Assembly (NCBI RefSeq): GCF_002776525.5
Contig: NC_045436.1
Coordinates: 7,045,918-7,109,917, forward strand
Direction: 5' to 3'
Length of the DNA: 64,000 bases
Origin: Piliocolobus tephrosceles
Taxonomy: Eukaryota; Chordata; Mammalia; Primates; Cercopithecidae
Shown one piece after another: positions 36,900-49,030 of the stretch. Below the pieces are notes generated by a model. The model did no database searches. It saw nothing but the letters and a program-made list of their open reading frames with translations, and was not told the DNA's origin. Each line of letters opens with the position of its first letter. Position 1 is the stretch's first letter. The translations under genes and the position numbers were made by a program.

Positions 36900-37228
36900 G
36901 GCTGGCTATGGTGGCTCATGCTTATAATCCCAGCACCTTGGGAGGCTGAGGCGGGTGGATTGCTTGTGTCCTGGAGTGTGAGAACAGCCTGCCTGGGCAA
37001 CATGAAGAAACCCCTTCTCTACAAAAATACAAAAAATTAGCCAGGTGTGGTGGCACACTCCTATGGTCCCAGCTATTCGGGAGGCTGAGGTGGGAGGATC
37101 ACTTGGGCTCGGGAGGCAGAGACTGCAGTGAGCCATGCCTGTACCACTGTGGTCCAGCCTGGGCAACTGAGTGAGACCCTTCTCCAAAATAAAAAAGAAA
37201 AAAAAAAAAAGAAAATTAAAAAAAAACT
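36900..37228 (+). mobile_element. Alu (AluJ-like)
   Basis: Diverged Alu starting GGCTGGCTATGGTGGCTC with a long mixed A-rich tail. Confidence 0.9.
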
Positions 37229-37454
37229 AAAACCAACTCTCAAACCATTAACCCAAACATGCAAATATCTTGTTAAACAATATCCATTATGAGACTAGAT
37301 TATATTTTATAATAATAAAATGGAAATGTCATTAACTCTTTAAATAAATTTCCTGGACAGGAGTTTTGTTCTGTTGTTCTTGTTTTTGAATGTTGGCACC
37401 CAAAACATTTTCTGGGTTGTACTTTGTCTCATTTATACTTCAAAACAAAATTAA

Positions 37455-37625
37455 AACTTGAATTTATTGAACATTATTTGCTAAATGCTTTACATTCTAG
37501 TATTCCATTTAATTCTAATAATCCCATGAAGTACATAATACTCACATTTCATATAAAACAGGTTAAATGACTTGCCCAAGGTCATTCAGTGGTACGGAAA
37601 GAATTCCAATTCCCAAAGCTTTTAA
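37455..37625 (-). mobile_element. MIR
   Basis: GCTAAATGCTTTACATTCTA, GGTTAAATGACTTGCCCAAG and GTCATTCAGTGG follow reverse-complement MIR. Confidence 0.8.
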
Positions 37626-37731
37626 ACATTACCGTATTCTGCTTCAAAATCCCATATATGTACTATTACAGCCATTTTACATTTGGGAAAAAACCCAACT
37701 GAGGCTGAGAACAGTTAAGATACAAGTTCAA

Positions 37732-38015
37732 GGACGGGCGCAGTGGCTCATGCCTGTAATCTCAGCACTTTGAGAGGCCAAAGTGGGCGGATCACCTGAG
37801 GTCAGGAGTTCGAGACCAGACTGGCCAACACGGTGAAACCCCATCTCTACTAAAAAAATACAAAAATTAGCTGGGTGTGGTGGCGGGCGCCTGTAACCCC
37901 AGCTACTTGGGAGGTGGAGGCAGGAGAATCACTTGAACCCAGGAGGCGGAGTTTGCAGTGAGCCGAGACCGTGCCATTGCACTCCAGCCTGGGTGACAGA
38001 GTGAGATTCCATCTC

Positions 38016-38046
<31 letters not shown>

Positions 38047-38061
38047 CAAAACAAAACAAAA
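37732..38061 (+). mobile_element. Alu (AluS-like) with a (CAAAA)n tail
   Basis: Starts GGACGGGCGCAGTGGCTC. The tail contains about nine CAAAA units (38019-38061). Confidence 0.93.
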
Positions 38062-38610
38062 CACCAGTTACAGTGAATAAATTGTAAAACCGACTTATAA
38101 ACATTTCATTTAAAATGTCAAAGCCCATGCCTTTTTTATTTATGTTACCCTGAGTTTTGTAAGAAATCGTTCTTAGTATCACAGAAGAGATGTTCAATAA
38201 TTGCTTACTGGACAAATAAATGAATTAATTAACAAATAAAAACTAAGCGAGGCATGCAAAGTAGAGCATCCCACAAAACGAACCCCAAGAGATCTGAAAA
38301 AGTGAAGATGGTTTCTTGCTATGTTTCAGTGCCACAGGAAAAGCAAAAACAAAAGTTAAATGACATAGAGATAAAAAGAGAACCTCATGTTTAAATCCAG
38401 TAGTTTTCCAAATAAAGCAGAAATTATCAACAGTGAAAAAATCCTAGAACTGCAAGAGACCTCGAGGGGTCCTTCAAATAGGGCTACTACACAAGAGACT
38501 TGATCTTTTAGGATAATGGATGGAGAGAAGTTAAAAAAAAACACTCCCATTCTAAAAACACTCCTTAAGCTAACAAAAAGAACTGACAAAACCTCCAGTG
38601 TTTCACACCT

Positions 38611-38652
38611 AAGTAATCATAGTATTAAGCTTTAACAATACTATGATTACTT
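38611..38652. repeat. Perfect 16-bp inverted repeat with 10-nt loop
   Basis: The arms AAGTAATCATAGTATT (38611-38626) and AATACTATGATTACTT (38637-38652) are exact reverse complements around AAGCTTTAAC. Pairing extends three more positions with one G:T. Confidence 0.95.
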
Positions 38653-40849
38653 GGGAGGTTCCCAAATTTCTTGAGTAGCTTGTTCCAGGATTTAAATATG
38701 CTTTCTGACCCGAGGTTCTTCATTATATCTAACAAACATTTATACAATATAAACCCATATTCTCCACTTCTGTCTCCTGGATAAATGGAAAATGCCAATC
38801 AGCCTCCAGAAGACAACTTGCCTGTCTACAGAGAGCTGAGCCTTCTTTCCCTTCACAACAATCCTCCATAGTAGATAACAATCAAATACATTATTCAATC
38901 ATTTCCCTGCTGTGATCTCGATCTCATTTACAGCCTCCAATTCTCTGGGATACAAATGAATGACTTCTGGGGTAAATCTCTTCCACAAATACTAAAAAGA
39001 ATAGCTCTTGTGAAAGTGATAGGTTAGCAGTTGTCAAAATTTGGTATTTAGTATTTATCATTGCCCAGGTAATTTACTTCGTATTACACTTAAAAGTGAC
39101 TGATTCTGCCTATAACTATCTGTTCAGCAGAGCCTACCACTGCATTTGCACTGCATCTATGGCCAACTAACTGCATCTACAGGTCATACCCACAGGAGAT
39201 TTTCCCTCTTTTTCTAAGCAAGAAGAAGCCCAATTTCTCTGACCTACCTCAACTCTCACATTACAGAACTGTTTAAGTTTTCCATAGAGATAGCCAGATA
39301 ATATTCTTAGTATGTCAACTATTATTTAAAAAACATTTCATTACATTTAATATATTTTTAACTTGTCTCTGAATTCTCTAAATATTTTTCATCTTTCCTA
39401 CCTTATGAAAAACAATGGCAGCACGTGAATAGAATCCTTTGAAGCTTATATGGAATGGTCACATATAAAAGAGAGTATTTCTATACTGGAGCATCTGTAT
39501 CAGTGCTATTACTATTAAATCATTTTAGCAGTAAGTACTGGTGCTTATTTGCTGTTGTTTAATTATGTAACTTCTCTTTCTCTTTATTTATTAAAGGGTC
39601 TTATAATCATGAATGCCTCACGGGGAGGAAAGGAGAATATCTATTTTAATCACAATATTGCTAAAAGTAGATTTCTCCTTGTTTCATTTTCCATCTGCAT
39701 GCATCACTAATCAAAGGGAAACCCAAGAAAGGAGGACTTGGGACGATGAACCTGCAGACGAATATGCCTACTTTGCTGAACACACGATTCATAATGAGAG
39801 GAAAATATGAATACTCTAACAAAAATATCAGAATGGAATCCTTTCAGGTAGATAGGGCGTTCAGTGAACACTTCACATTCATAACCTGTTTTACTCTCAA
39901 AATGCCTATGGTTTTATGAAAGCATGGACAGAGTTTATGAAGACAGTAAGATGACTAATGAAGAATGTCCTTTGCTTTCTAGTGGGAATTTTTGTTTGCT
40001 TCTGTTTACTTTCTCCTCCATTTCTCTTTCAATTAACCTCCCTGTTTGGTATTCAATGAGATGGCACATAATATGGAGAAAGAAAACAATCTTGCTGATT
40101 TATAAGCATTCTTTCATCAAGTGGCAGCTTCTTTCAGCCAGATACATAAGGGTTGAAATGGAGAGAAAATGCAAGAACAGTAACCATCCCAAGTGAGAAA
40201 ACACACCAGTTTCCTGGGTGTTTAATCTGTGGCTCACAAATGGCCCCTTAGGGCCACTTAGGGCCCCAACCCCCCAACCAGGAAACTATGGTGGGCATAT
40301 ACACAGGTAGTAAGGAAACAGGGGAAAGGCAATTGGATCTTTGTATGCCAAAATCGGAAATAACTCATCTTATTAGTATAAAAGAGCAGAAAATGTTTTA
40401 AAGGTGCTCTGCATCTTTTAAAAGGTTCACATCTAAGATTTATTTTTAAATGAAGGTCCCTTATTTCCCACACTGCTACTCATATGGAGTATAAAAGCAA
40501 CAGAATAAATGAAAATAATAGAAAATGGAATTGTGAAGAACTATTGCAGGGTTTATTAAATTGTAATACAAAGACCCACCGCTAACAAAAATCCTGTTTG
40601 TTCCTAAACAACTAGGAATTTGTTCAAGAACAGCTCATCTACAGGAAACTGTTATCCGTGTAATAATACCAAGGCCACTGAGAACAACACTAAAATGATC
40701 TGGTGAATAACTATTGGTTGGTAAGTTAAATCTGCCTATGGATAACTTTTTGGTACACTTCCTGGTTTTCAAAGCTATACACACGAGTTTGCTGTACTTC
40801 CTAAGATACATACAGTCAGACCATAACTTTTCTCCCTCAGCGAGACTCA

Positions 40850-41900
40850 ATTCACTTCTTCTGATTGGGTATCGGGTCGTGGGGTCACAAAGAATGAGGG
40901 AATGTGATCAGAGGTATAGTTTTCCTGCCCTGCCTCTGTCATATAGGCATTCTGGCACCTGGGACATGGAGCTGTTTGGTTATAGAGGTATTGCACTGTC
41001 CCTTGTATGGCCACAAAAGGATACACAAATCCTGCTCATCAATTTTTTTCTGCCTTAATGTAGTTCACATGAACAACCTCCACCACTGCCCCACAAGGCC
41101 TCTCTTTGGGAGGGGAAAGCCACATCAGTGGGTACGAGCCCTGTGCAAGTGCTATGACTGTGGGCACCTGTTGTTGATTTCAGCAGAAACTATCCATGTT
41201 TCTCCAGCTGTAGGCAGGAAGCTCCAATTCAACAAGCGAAGCTCCAAGGATGCTGTGCAATTAAGAGCTAACAGCGGGTGTGATTCGCAGGATTTTGGCG
41301 GGCTGTCCCTTGGCTGGCATCTGGAAATGTGGATGTCCCCTACACTGATAAGGTTATGCTGTCCACACCCACTCTTCTCAGGAGAGTTGGGATTTTGGTG
41401 GTTGTGGCAGACAGAGGATACCTCCTAGGACAGCCCCAGTAAAAACCTTAGACTCTAAGTCAGGGAAGTCCAACCTTTAGGCTTCCCTGGGCCACCACGG
41501 AAGAATAAAAATCGTCTTGGACCACACATAACATACATTAACACTAACAATAGCGGATGAGCTAAAAAATTGCAAAAAAAATCTCTGTTTTAAGAAGGTT
41601 TATAAATTTGTGTTGGGCCTCATTCAAAGCTGTCCTGGGCTGCATACGGCCCACAGGCCACAGGCTGGAGAAGTTTGCTCTAAGTCTCGAACAGGCTTCC
41701 CTGGGCAGAAATACTGCACACGTTGTGGATTCATTTCCCTGCTGGGAAAAGGAGCATGCTACACGTGACCTCTCCCGGTGGGAGAGAAGGAAGGTGGGAA
41801 GGCTGTGCATGGATTTCTGCAGGTCTCTTTTTCTTTCTGGTTGTGACACGTTACAGCCATGATACAACTACCTCTGGGTTCTGAGTTCTTCTTGAAGATC
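40850..41900 (+). other. GC-richer segment, possible ancient LTR, split by a hAT element
   Basis: This block has a base composition and phrase structure unlike the AT-rich intron around it and contains an open frame of 174 codons at 40904-41428. The text on either side of the hAT insertion (GACTCTAAGT, then CTCTAAGTCTCGAACAGG) reads as one older sequence. It reminds me of an old retroviral LTR, but I cannot name a family and see no viral gene motif. Confidence 0.3.
41461..41677 (+). mobile_element. MER30-like hAT DNA transposon
   Basis: Starts CAGGGAAGTCCAACC and ends GGCTGGAGAAGTTTG, with GGCTTCCCTGGGCCACCACG and TTGTGTTGGGCCTCATTC inside. An exact 8-bp target duplication, CTCTAAGT, lies at 41453-41460 and 41678-41685, as expected for hAT. 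The family name is from memory. Strand is arbitrary. Confidence 0.85.
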
Positions 41901-43048
41901 ACCAGCGTGGGGGTGTGGTGAGACCCTTGAAACAGATGTCAAGGATGGCAATAAGACTAGAAAAAACCTTCCACGAAGTTTATAACGACACACTTGTGAC
42001 AATTTATAAGACGTATGTGATTTCAATTTTCCCATGACAAAGTTCCTGGCTACCCAAAAAAGCAAAAAAGCGAAGTACATAATACTTACAGATACATCAG
42101 AAGAAGAAATCTTTAAAAGATATTGACACTCCCCACAACAGATTTATCAACTTTCACCCTAGGAATGTAAAACAATGTGGAGAAATACTGTACCACCAAT
42201 TCTGAAATTTTGGTAGGACTGTGCCATTTATAACTAATATTGTATACTTTCACTGAAGTGATGTAGAAATTTATTACATACTTTTGTTGTATTTTTAATA
42301 TTAGACATTTTAATTTTAGTGACAAATGGTAAAAGCAATGCCGCTGAGTATCCTGAAAATATGATATATATATTTTGGATACTTTTGTATCTACGCTAAA
42401 TATTGTTTATGGACTAGCGTTTTGATCTGAAACATCTATCTGATGGTTTTATTTAACCTACAGATGTTCACATATGTCATCACATATGAAAAAGTGTTAA
42501 CCATATAGGTTTGTTTAAAAGCAGCGAGATTTGTGCATTTTATTCTACTTTATTTCTCATGATACCACAAAACGAAGTCATAAAAAGTCAAACCTCTTTT
42601 GTAGAGACTCAAGATATGGGCAAGTATAATTCTGGAAACTACAGCAGCCAATAAGGTCATATATTTGAAAAAAATTTTAAGAATTTTTTTCTAAAGTGGA
42701 AAATCTGCTATTAAGAAATGCAATGACAAGATGGAACATCAAGAAGCAAGATCTGATAAAACTTCACTTATAAACAAATCATTGTCTGTTTTATGTGAGT
42801 CCATTTATGTGGCCATCCCCAAAACCAATGAATAGAAGTTTAAACCTCATACTTGTGACAGCTGTTCTAAAAAGAACTGAATTGCCATCCTAAAATGACA
42901 ACCATATTTAAAAATTAACTTCGTGTTAAGAAAGACAAGTAAAAAATAATGCAAAGAACAGGCTTTTTCCAAGTTGAAAACAGCCGACCATGGGGGCTCT
43001 TCTCTGGGAGGAGGGAGACAGATAGACACAGACGTGCAGTGACCCTAC

Positions 43049-43234
43049 CGATAGTGCAGTGCTCTCCATTCCAGCCCTGGCTGCATTCACACTTGCCGTC
43101 CTTGCAGGTTCCATGCTCGGCACAGCGGGGATGGCAGGCTCTCTGATTACACGCTGGGCCCGTCCAGCCTTCTTCACAGCGACACGTCCCCCCCATGCAA
43201 ACGCCGTGTGAGCCACAGTCCACAGAACATATTT
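43049..43234 (-). CDS. TENM3: TENM3 exon encoding EGF-like repeats 6 and 7
   Basis: This 186-nt, phase 1-1 exon has acceptor CTCCCACACAG before AAATATGTTC and donor ATCG/GTAGGG. It encodes EGF6 ([18 protein letters not shown] to GPAC) and EGF7 ([17 protein letters not shown] to GEHCTI), with all twelve cysteines present. The final G starts a codon that becomes Ala if the 27-nt microexon is used, Asp if only the 18-nt microexon is used, or Glu if both are skipped. A young Alu sits 140 bp upstream of its acceptor. Confidence 0.95.
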
Positions 43235-43374
43235 CTGTGTGGGAGGAAGAGGAAGCAAAACAGGAGAGAAGGGTAGCGGGAGGGAGAAGGGGAATTAATA
43301 AGCAGCGCTCCATCTTCCACTCACATTTGTTCAAGTGAAACACAGAATCATCAAAAAGAAATCAAAAGTATTTG

Positions 43375-43688
43375 TTTGTTTATTTATTTATTTATTTATT
43401 TATTTTTGAGAGGGAGTCTCGCTCTGCCGCCCAGGCTGGAGTGCAGTGGCCGGATCTCAGCTCACTGCAAGCTCCGCCTCCCGGATTTACGCCATTCTCC
43501 TGCCTCAGCCTCCCGAGTAGCTGGGACTACAGGCGCTGCCACCATGCCCGGCTAATTTTTTGTATTTTTTAGTAGAGATGGGGTTTCACCATGTTAGCCA
43601 GGATGGTCTCGATCTCCCGACCTCGTGATCCGCCCGTCTCAGCCCCTCAAAGTGCTGGGATTACAGGCTTGAGCCACTGCGCCCGGCC
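43375..43688 (-). mobile_element. AluY, Old World monkey-type variant, next to the EGF6-7 exon
   Basis: A TTTA-type tail, then a reverse-complement AluY with GTGGCCGGATCTCAGCTC and GGCTTGAGCCACTGC. A perfect 22-bp target duplication, beginning AAAAAGAAATC, occupies 43353-43374 and 43689-43710. Confidence 0.96.
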
Positions 43689-45374
43689 AAAAAGAAATCA
43701 AAAGTATTTGTATGCTAAATAATTTCAGCACTGACTACTAGGAAATTATCAATGGTGGAACTCTACATCTTTATTCATCATTTAATTTTACCTGCTGCTC
43801 TAATCATGCATAAAATACACATGACAATTGCTAGAAATAATTTCTTTATATATATAATACTTTATATAGAAAACATTACATATATAGAGAGTAGTCATAT
43901 TTATATACATCTATCACCAAGAAAACAGGTCCCCATATCCCCACCCCCAAATTAATGAAATATTTCAGCACCTCAGGTATCTAACAGGACTTGGGTTTCA
44001 TACATATGGTAAGAATTTGAAGGGTTATTTCTAATGCCACATTTAAATGTTTTAAATATTCAAAAACTTTCACTAAGAGGAATCTACTTTGGTAAGTAAA
44101 TTAGCTTGCTTCTGACACAGACATGTATGTAAAAGGAAACTGTTTTTCCTATTCAGTAAATTTGTACTGTTGACAGATACAAATTTCTTAGTCCACAGTA
44201 CAAAACCAGTTTAATAATACATATAATTGACTCTCCTTTGAAAAACAAAGTTTTTCAATTCCTAGAATTACTGAAAAGAGCACAAGTTACCACATGACTT
44301 CAAATGTTATACCAGGTTAACTCTTTAAAAAGAATTCAGATGTGTAAGAAAAATTTTTTAAGCTCTCTTAAAAGCTTTCTTTAACTAGTTCCAATTGAGA
44401 GACAGGGAGAGGGAAAGGTAAAAGAAACTTTGAAGGTTATTTCATTTTTACTCTTTACATATAAGGTTAAAGTTAGCTATAGTTTTTTGGGGTAACACCC
44501 CTGAAATTCTAAGACTGTTGATTAGTTTTCGTTTTCTTGCAAAAATAAAGCACTGAACAATAAAAACGTAAAATCATTTCTAACAAACAGAAAATGTACT
44601 AAACCTTTTTTTTGGTTAAAAAATAGTAGCTGTTTATGCAGTCACATGTTCTGTTTTTCCCATTCATTCCCCAAATAACATTTCTCAGACACGTGATTCT
44701 CTATCTCACAGGCTAACTTTAAACACCTTATCAAGGCACCATGAGAGTTGTAATATTTTTTATAAACACCACCCAGGATTATTAACTGGAAGAGGGTAGC
44801 ACACAGGTTTTTTCAGGCAATATTTTCTATCTCGTTTGAATTAAATTTTTGATTAAGAGATCCAAGATAGTTTGATTAACTTCAGAGCAACATAATATCA
44901 ACCCAGCTCCAGAGCGAGAGGTTTCTTTCTGAGGTAACCCTTTTTATTCAATCTAATCAATTTTTCATTAGGGTGATGGTGTTTATCAGCATTTAGCACA
45001 CTAGCTTTGAGCAAGGTGCGTCAATCTTTGTAATGAACTTATTAATTAGAGTTAATTTAATTGAAGTGGAATTGAAGGACTAATTAATGAACAAACTGCT
45101 GATGAAGATAGAGGAAAGCCCTGTTGCTTTCAAACCTATAAACTTGCAGATGGAAATAATTCATTTATTCTCTTTTAGCAGCTTAACCAAATGTTTCTTC
45201 CAGTGTAAAGTCTACTCTCTTATTGAATTTAGATATGTGAAGGTCATTTCCACAACAACAGAAGAGGTAGTGAGTAAAGTGTTTTCCTCTAGGATTCACT
45301 TAGAAATTCAGAATTATACTGCTTGTAAACTTTAAGCCACAAATGTAAAATAACAGTGCTTTTATAAGCTTTAA

Positions 45375-45677
45375 GGCCGGGCGCGGTGGCTCAAGCCTGT
45401 AATCCCAGCACTTTGGGAGGCCGAGACGGGCGGATCACGAGGTCAGGAGATCGAGACCATCCTGGCTAACACGGTGAAACCCCGTCTCTACTAAAAAAAT
45501 ACAAAAAACTAGCCGGGCGAGGTGGCAGGCGCCTGTAGTCCCAGCTACTCGGGAGGCTGAGGCAGGAGAATGGCGTAAACCCGGGAGGCGGAGCTTGCAG
45601 TGAGCTGAGATTCGGCCACTGCACGCCAGCTGGGCGACAGAGCAAGACTCCGTCTCAAAAACAAACAAACAAAAAAA
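45375..45677 (+). mobile_element. AluY, Old World monkey-type variant
   Basis: GTGGCTCAAGCCTGTAATCC, AAACTAGCCGGGCGAGG and GATTCGGCCACTGC. The target duplication is AAGCTTTAA. Confidence 0.95.
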
Positions 45678-46839
45678 AAGCTTTAAATGAGAACTGTGCA
45701 ATAACCAGATAAATTTGAGGCACACAAGACCAGATATTTTCACAGCATGACTGGAAGCATATTTGAGATCTTTACTATTAATTCTAAGTAAGTTTTCTGT
45801 CTTTCTGCAGCTAATAGCAAAGTTTCATAAAGTTTTTTTCTATACTTATTGTAATTACTTTCTTCAAAAATGGAGTATTGTATTCATTATGCTACTCTAT
45901 TTATCGAGAGTTGAATACATGTGAAGTTTCTTTTTTGCGTTGAGGATATCAAGATGAATAGGATAAAGATCTCTGTTCTCTATGACTAAACAGTCATTTA
46001 GTACACAGGTAAAATTAGATTTTCAACTACCAAAATAATTACAGCAGCATGAAAAAAATTCAGTCTAAACACGTAAAAGAATGGTATGTGATTTTTGGCA
46101 GCCAATTTAATCTTTTAATTAACATTTATATGTATATTTTCCAATTCATAGCAGTATCATTTTATTTAGAGGGCTGAATTAACTTTTAAGTTACTTAGTC
46201 TCAGTTACAAACTACCCTTTATAAAATAATTCAGGTAATACACTATAATAACTTTACATGAAAAAAGGGGCTATTGTGCTTGTTCCTTTCCGACTTGGAT
46301 AATTGTAGGAAGCAAATCTGAATGACAGTATTTCAAGCAAGTATTATTCTACAGCTAGTCTTAATATGCCGTTTTACTGAAGGAGGCATAAGAGACCTGA
46401 ACCAAGTAGCTTCACTATAGAAGTAATTATCTCTATAACATTTAATTGGATATTTTTTGTGGAAAGGGTTTTTTAGTATAGGTAAAAACTCAACAGAAAA
46501 CACTAAATGCTTATTTTATATGTAAATTATATGTAATTACAAAATATATTTTACGAATAGAGGACAAAACAAGTTAACGTGTTATTTAAAATAATACCAC
46601 TCACTCATGCTGGATAAGTGTTGGTTGGTGGTAATATCCCTAAAACTCTTTAATAAGACATTCCAGGCTCTCTCTAATCCAGATCCCAATTTGTGTTTTT
46701 ACTCTTATTTATTCTATACATGTTATTTGCTCTAGCAGATGTGAATTTTCTCACCAAAGTTTCTGGTTCCTCAAGTGAGCCAGAGGTGTATGGGCCAAAA
46801 GACGAGGGAGAGTGAATAAAACAGGAAGGAGGGGAAGAA

Positions 46840-46972
46840 GAGAAGGAGGGAAGGAGGGAAGGAGGGAGGGAGGAAGGAAGGAAGGAAGGAAGGAAGGAAG
46901 GAAGGAAGGAAGGAAGGNNNNNNNNNNGGAAGGAAGGAAGGAAGGAAGGAAGGAAGGAAGGAAGGAAGGAAG
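46840..46972 (+). repeat. (GGAA)n polypurine tract with a 10-N gap
   Basis: A GGAA/GGGA-type tract interrupted by N at 46918-46927. The flanks stay purine-rich from about 46823 to 47003, giving long strand asymmetry. Confidence 0.96.
46918..46927. other. Short assembly gap, 10 N
   Basis: Ten N within the GGAA tract, so the repeat length is unresolved. Confidence 0.99.
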
Positions 46973-47529
46973 GAGAGATAAGAGAGGGAGGGAAGGAGGA
47001 AGAAAACTCATCTCATACAAAAATCAGAATGGGAAGGAGAAAGGATGAAAACTTGTCTCTCAGTAGTATATGAGTTCAACAGAAAATTTTCATGAATATT
47101 ATCAATTAGCTGATAGGAAACATTTGTTATTCTGGGCTTCCAGGATTCAATTTGTAGGAGGTAAAGAGTAGCAGAGAAATCTGTCATGCTGATACTGACT
47201 CAGAGGGCAGCAGAGATGTCACCCAAGGTTCTCGAAAGGCCAGGAAACAGCAATTTGTAAAAATTACTAGCCTTTTTACTTCTTGCTAAAAATAAACATG
47301 TGAATTAGCTTCTCAGCACAATATTTCATGTCGTTTTATGCCATTTGATTGTACTAATAGAGGAAACAATTTGCATTTCATAAATTTCACATTTGGGGAA
47401 CCATGTCCAATCACTACTTTAATGTGGAAGCTCCTCTGAATTGATGAGAAATTAAGTATGACAAACTACGATTAGCCTTTAGAATACTTCCACCATAGTG
47501 ACTACTATCACCACCCTCTACTACGTCTA

Positions 47530-47765
47530 TTAGTGGTTAATACTTACTGAGCACGTACTGTGTAAGGTGCTATTCTACGTGTTTTTCACGTACTAACTCA
47601 TTTCAGCTTTACCTCAACTGTATGAAGTAGTCCTGTAATTATCTCCATTTCACATACAAAGAAACAGAGGCACAGAGATATTAAATAACTTGCCCAACGT
47701 CATATTGCTAGTGAACGGCCATCCAAAATTTGAACCCAGGCAGCTCAGCGTCTGAGTTCTGGTTC
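47530..47765 (-). mobile_element. MIR
   Basis: CGTACTGTGTAAGGTGCTAT, AAACAGAGGCACAGAGATAT and AATTTGAACCCAGGCAGCTC: clear reverse-complement MIR. Confidence 0.87.
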
Positions 47766-48674
47766 TCAGCCACTTACTGTTAAACAGGGTTAGAGAAGGG
47801 GGCAGGAGAGTAGATAGACTCCTTCACTGAAGCCAAGACTTACATTCAATCTAAGTGGGATGTTTTTATTCACTCTACACTGCTAGTAAAATTCATTTTC
47901 TTTCTCATTTCTTCTCCTTGTCCTTCTGTATAATCGTCCTCTTCCTCCTCCACTTCTCTCTTCCCTGCTTCTCTTCCTCATTTTTCCTCTTCTTTTGATG
48001 AACTGTGTAGTTTTCCTTAGTTTGAGTATCCAAACAGAATTCATCCTCTTTTCTATTTCTCACTTCTCTTCCATTGCTTCCCTAAGTCCTGCCTCTTCAA
48101 TCAGCCTCACCCTTTCCCAACTTTCTTGCTTCATTCAGGGACATTAACATTAGCACCAATTATCCTTGCTTCATTTTTACAGCTCTTCTCAACACGTGTC
48201 TCTACTGTGTCTTTTTCAGCAGGTCCTGTCTGCTTTTCCTTTCAAATGTCCCTCAGATTTATCTTTTTCATTTCTACTGACTCCAAACGAATTCATGCTC
48301 TCATCACCTCACGCTTGTGGGAAAGTCCTCCAGCTTGTCTCTTCACCACCAAAGTCTCACAATTCATGCTCTCTGACTTACTACCTACAGGACAGTTTTC
48401 CAAAAACAATACTCTCATTGTCCTACTGGGCATATTATTGCTATTGGTAAATCCTCCATTGCCTGAAACTATCATTTCTAAACCATATTCCCCATAATTA
48501 GGCCCAATCCAATTTTTTGCCTCCAAATACTTTTTCACTGTCCCTTGAATATAACGGTATTTCTCACAATTTCATCTTTGCTAATCTTTTATTTAAATTG
48601 CTTGAAACCAGAAGTGATTTGGATTTTAAACTTTTCCAGATGTTATAATATTTGCAGAATACATACCAGTGCAG

Positions 48675-48792
48675 CATCCCTAATCTGAAAATACAAAATG
48701 TGAAATGCTGCAATGAGCATTTCCTTTGAGCATCATGTTGGTGCTCAAAAACGTTTGATTTTTGGAGCATTCTGAATTTCAGATTAGGGATG
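48675..48792. mobile_element. 118-bp MITE-like inverted repeat element
   Basis: Terminal arms CATCCCTAATCTGAA and TTCAGATTAGGGATG are perfect 15-bp inverted repeats. The interior is also partly palindromic (ATGAGCATTTCCTTTGAGC versus GGTGCTCAAAAACG). It resembles Tigger-related MITEs of mammals, but the exact family is not certain. Confidence 0.8.
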
Positions 48793-48814
48793 TTCTATGG
48801 CAGTGACGGTGGTG

Positions 48815-49030
48815 GAAGAGATCTTTAGAATTTATTATCAGCCAAGCTTTGTATTAAGTATGTTATATACATTATTCCAAGTAATTCCCACAGCATCTTT
48901 GTGAAGAGTGTCCCATGATTTTACAGATGAGTAAACTGAGGCATAGAGCAATTTGCCCAAGGTCACATAGCTCTTAAGGAGTACAGATTGGATGTGAATC
49001 CACTCATCTGATTTCACAGTCCATGCTCTT
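48815..49030 (-). mobile_element. MIR
   Basis: TTACAGATGAGTAAACTGAG, GCCCAAGGTCACATAGCTC and CCATGCTCTTAAG follow reverse-complement MIR. Confidence 0.85.

Larger units (their letters stand above)
19440..43048 (-). other. TENM3: Intron between EGF7 exon and 27-nt microexon (about 23.6 kb)
   Basis: This is the largest intron in the window. It holds Alus, MIR copies, a complex GT array at 26188, two 100-N gaps, a perfect hairpin at 38611-38652, and a MER30-like hAT element at 41461. Stretches such as 25.3-26.1, 30.1-33.2, 34.9-36.9, 38.1-40.8 and 41.9-43.0 kb look like unique AT-rich intron. No further exon was recognised. Confidence 0.85.

Noticed and set aside
46751..47048. Frames rich in Lys/Glu/Gly/Arg or Leu/Pro/Ser
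   Set aside because: Translation of the GGAA tract across an N gap.
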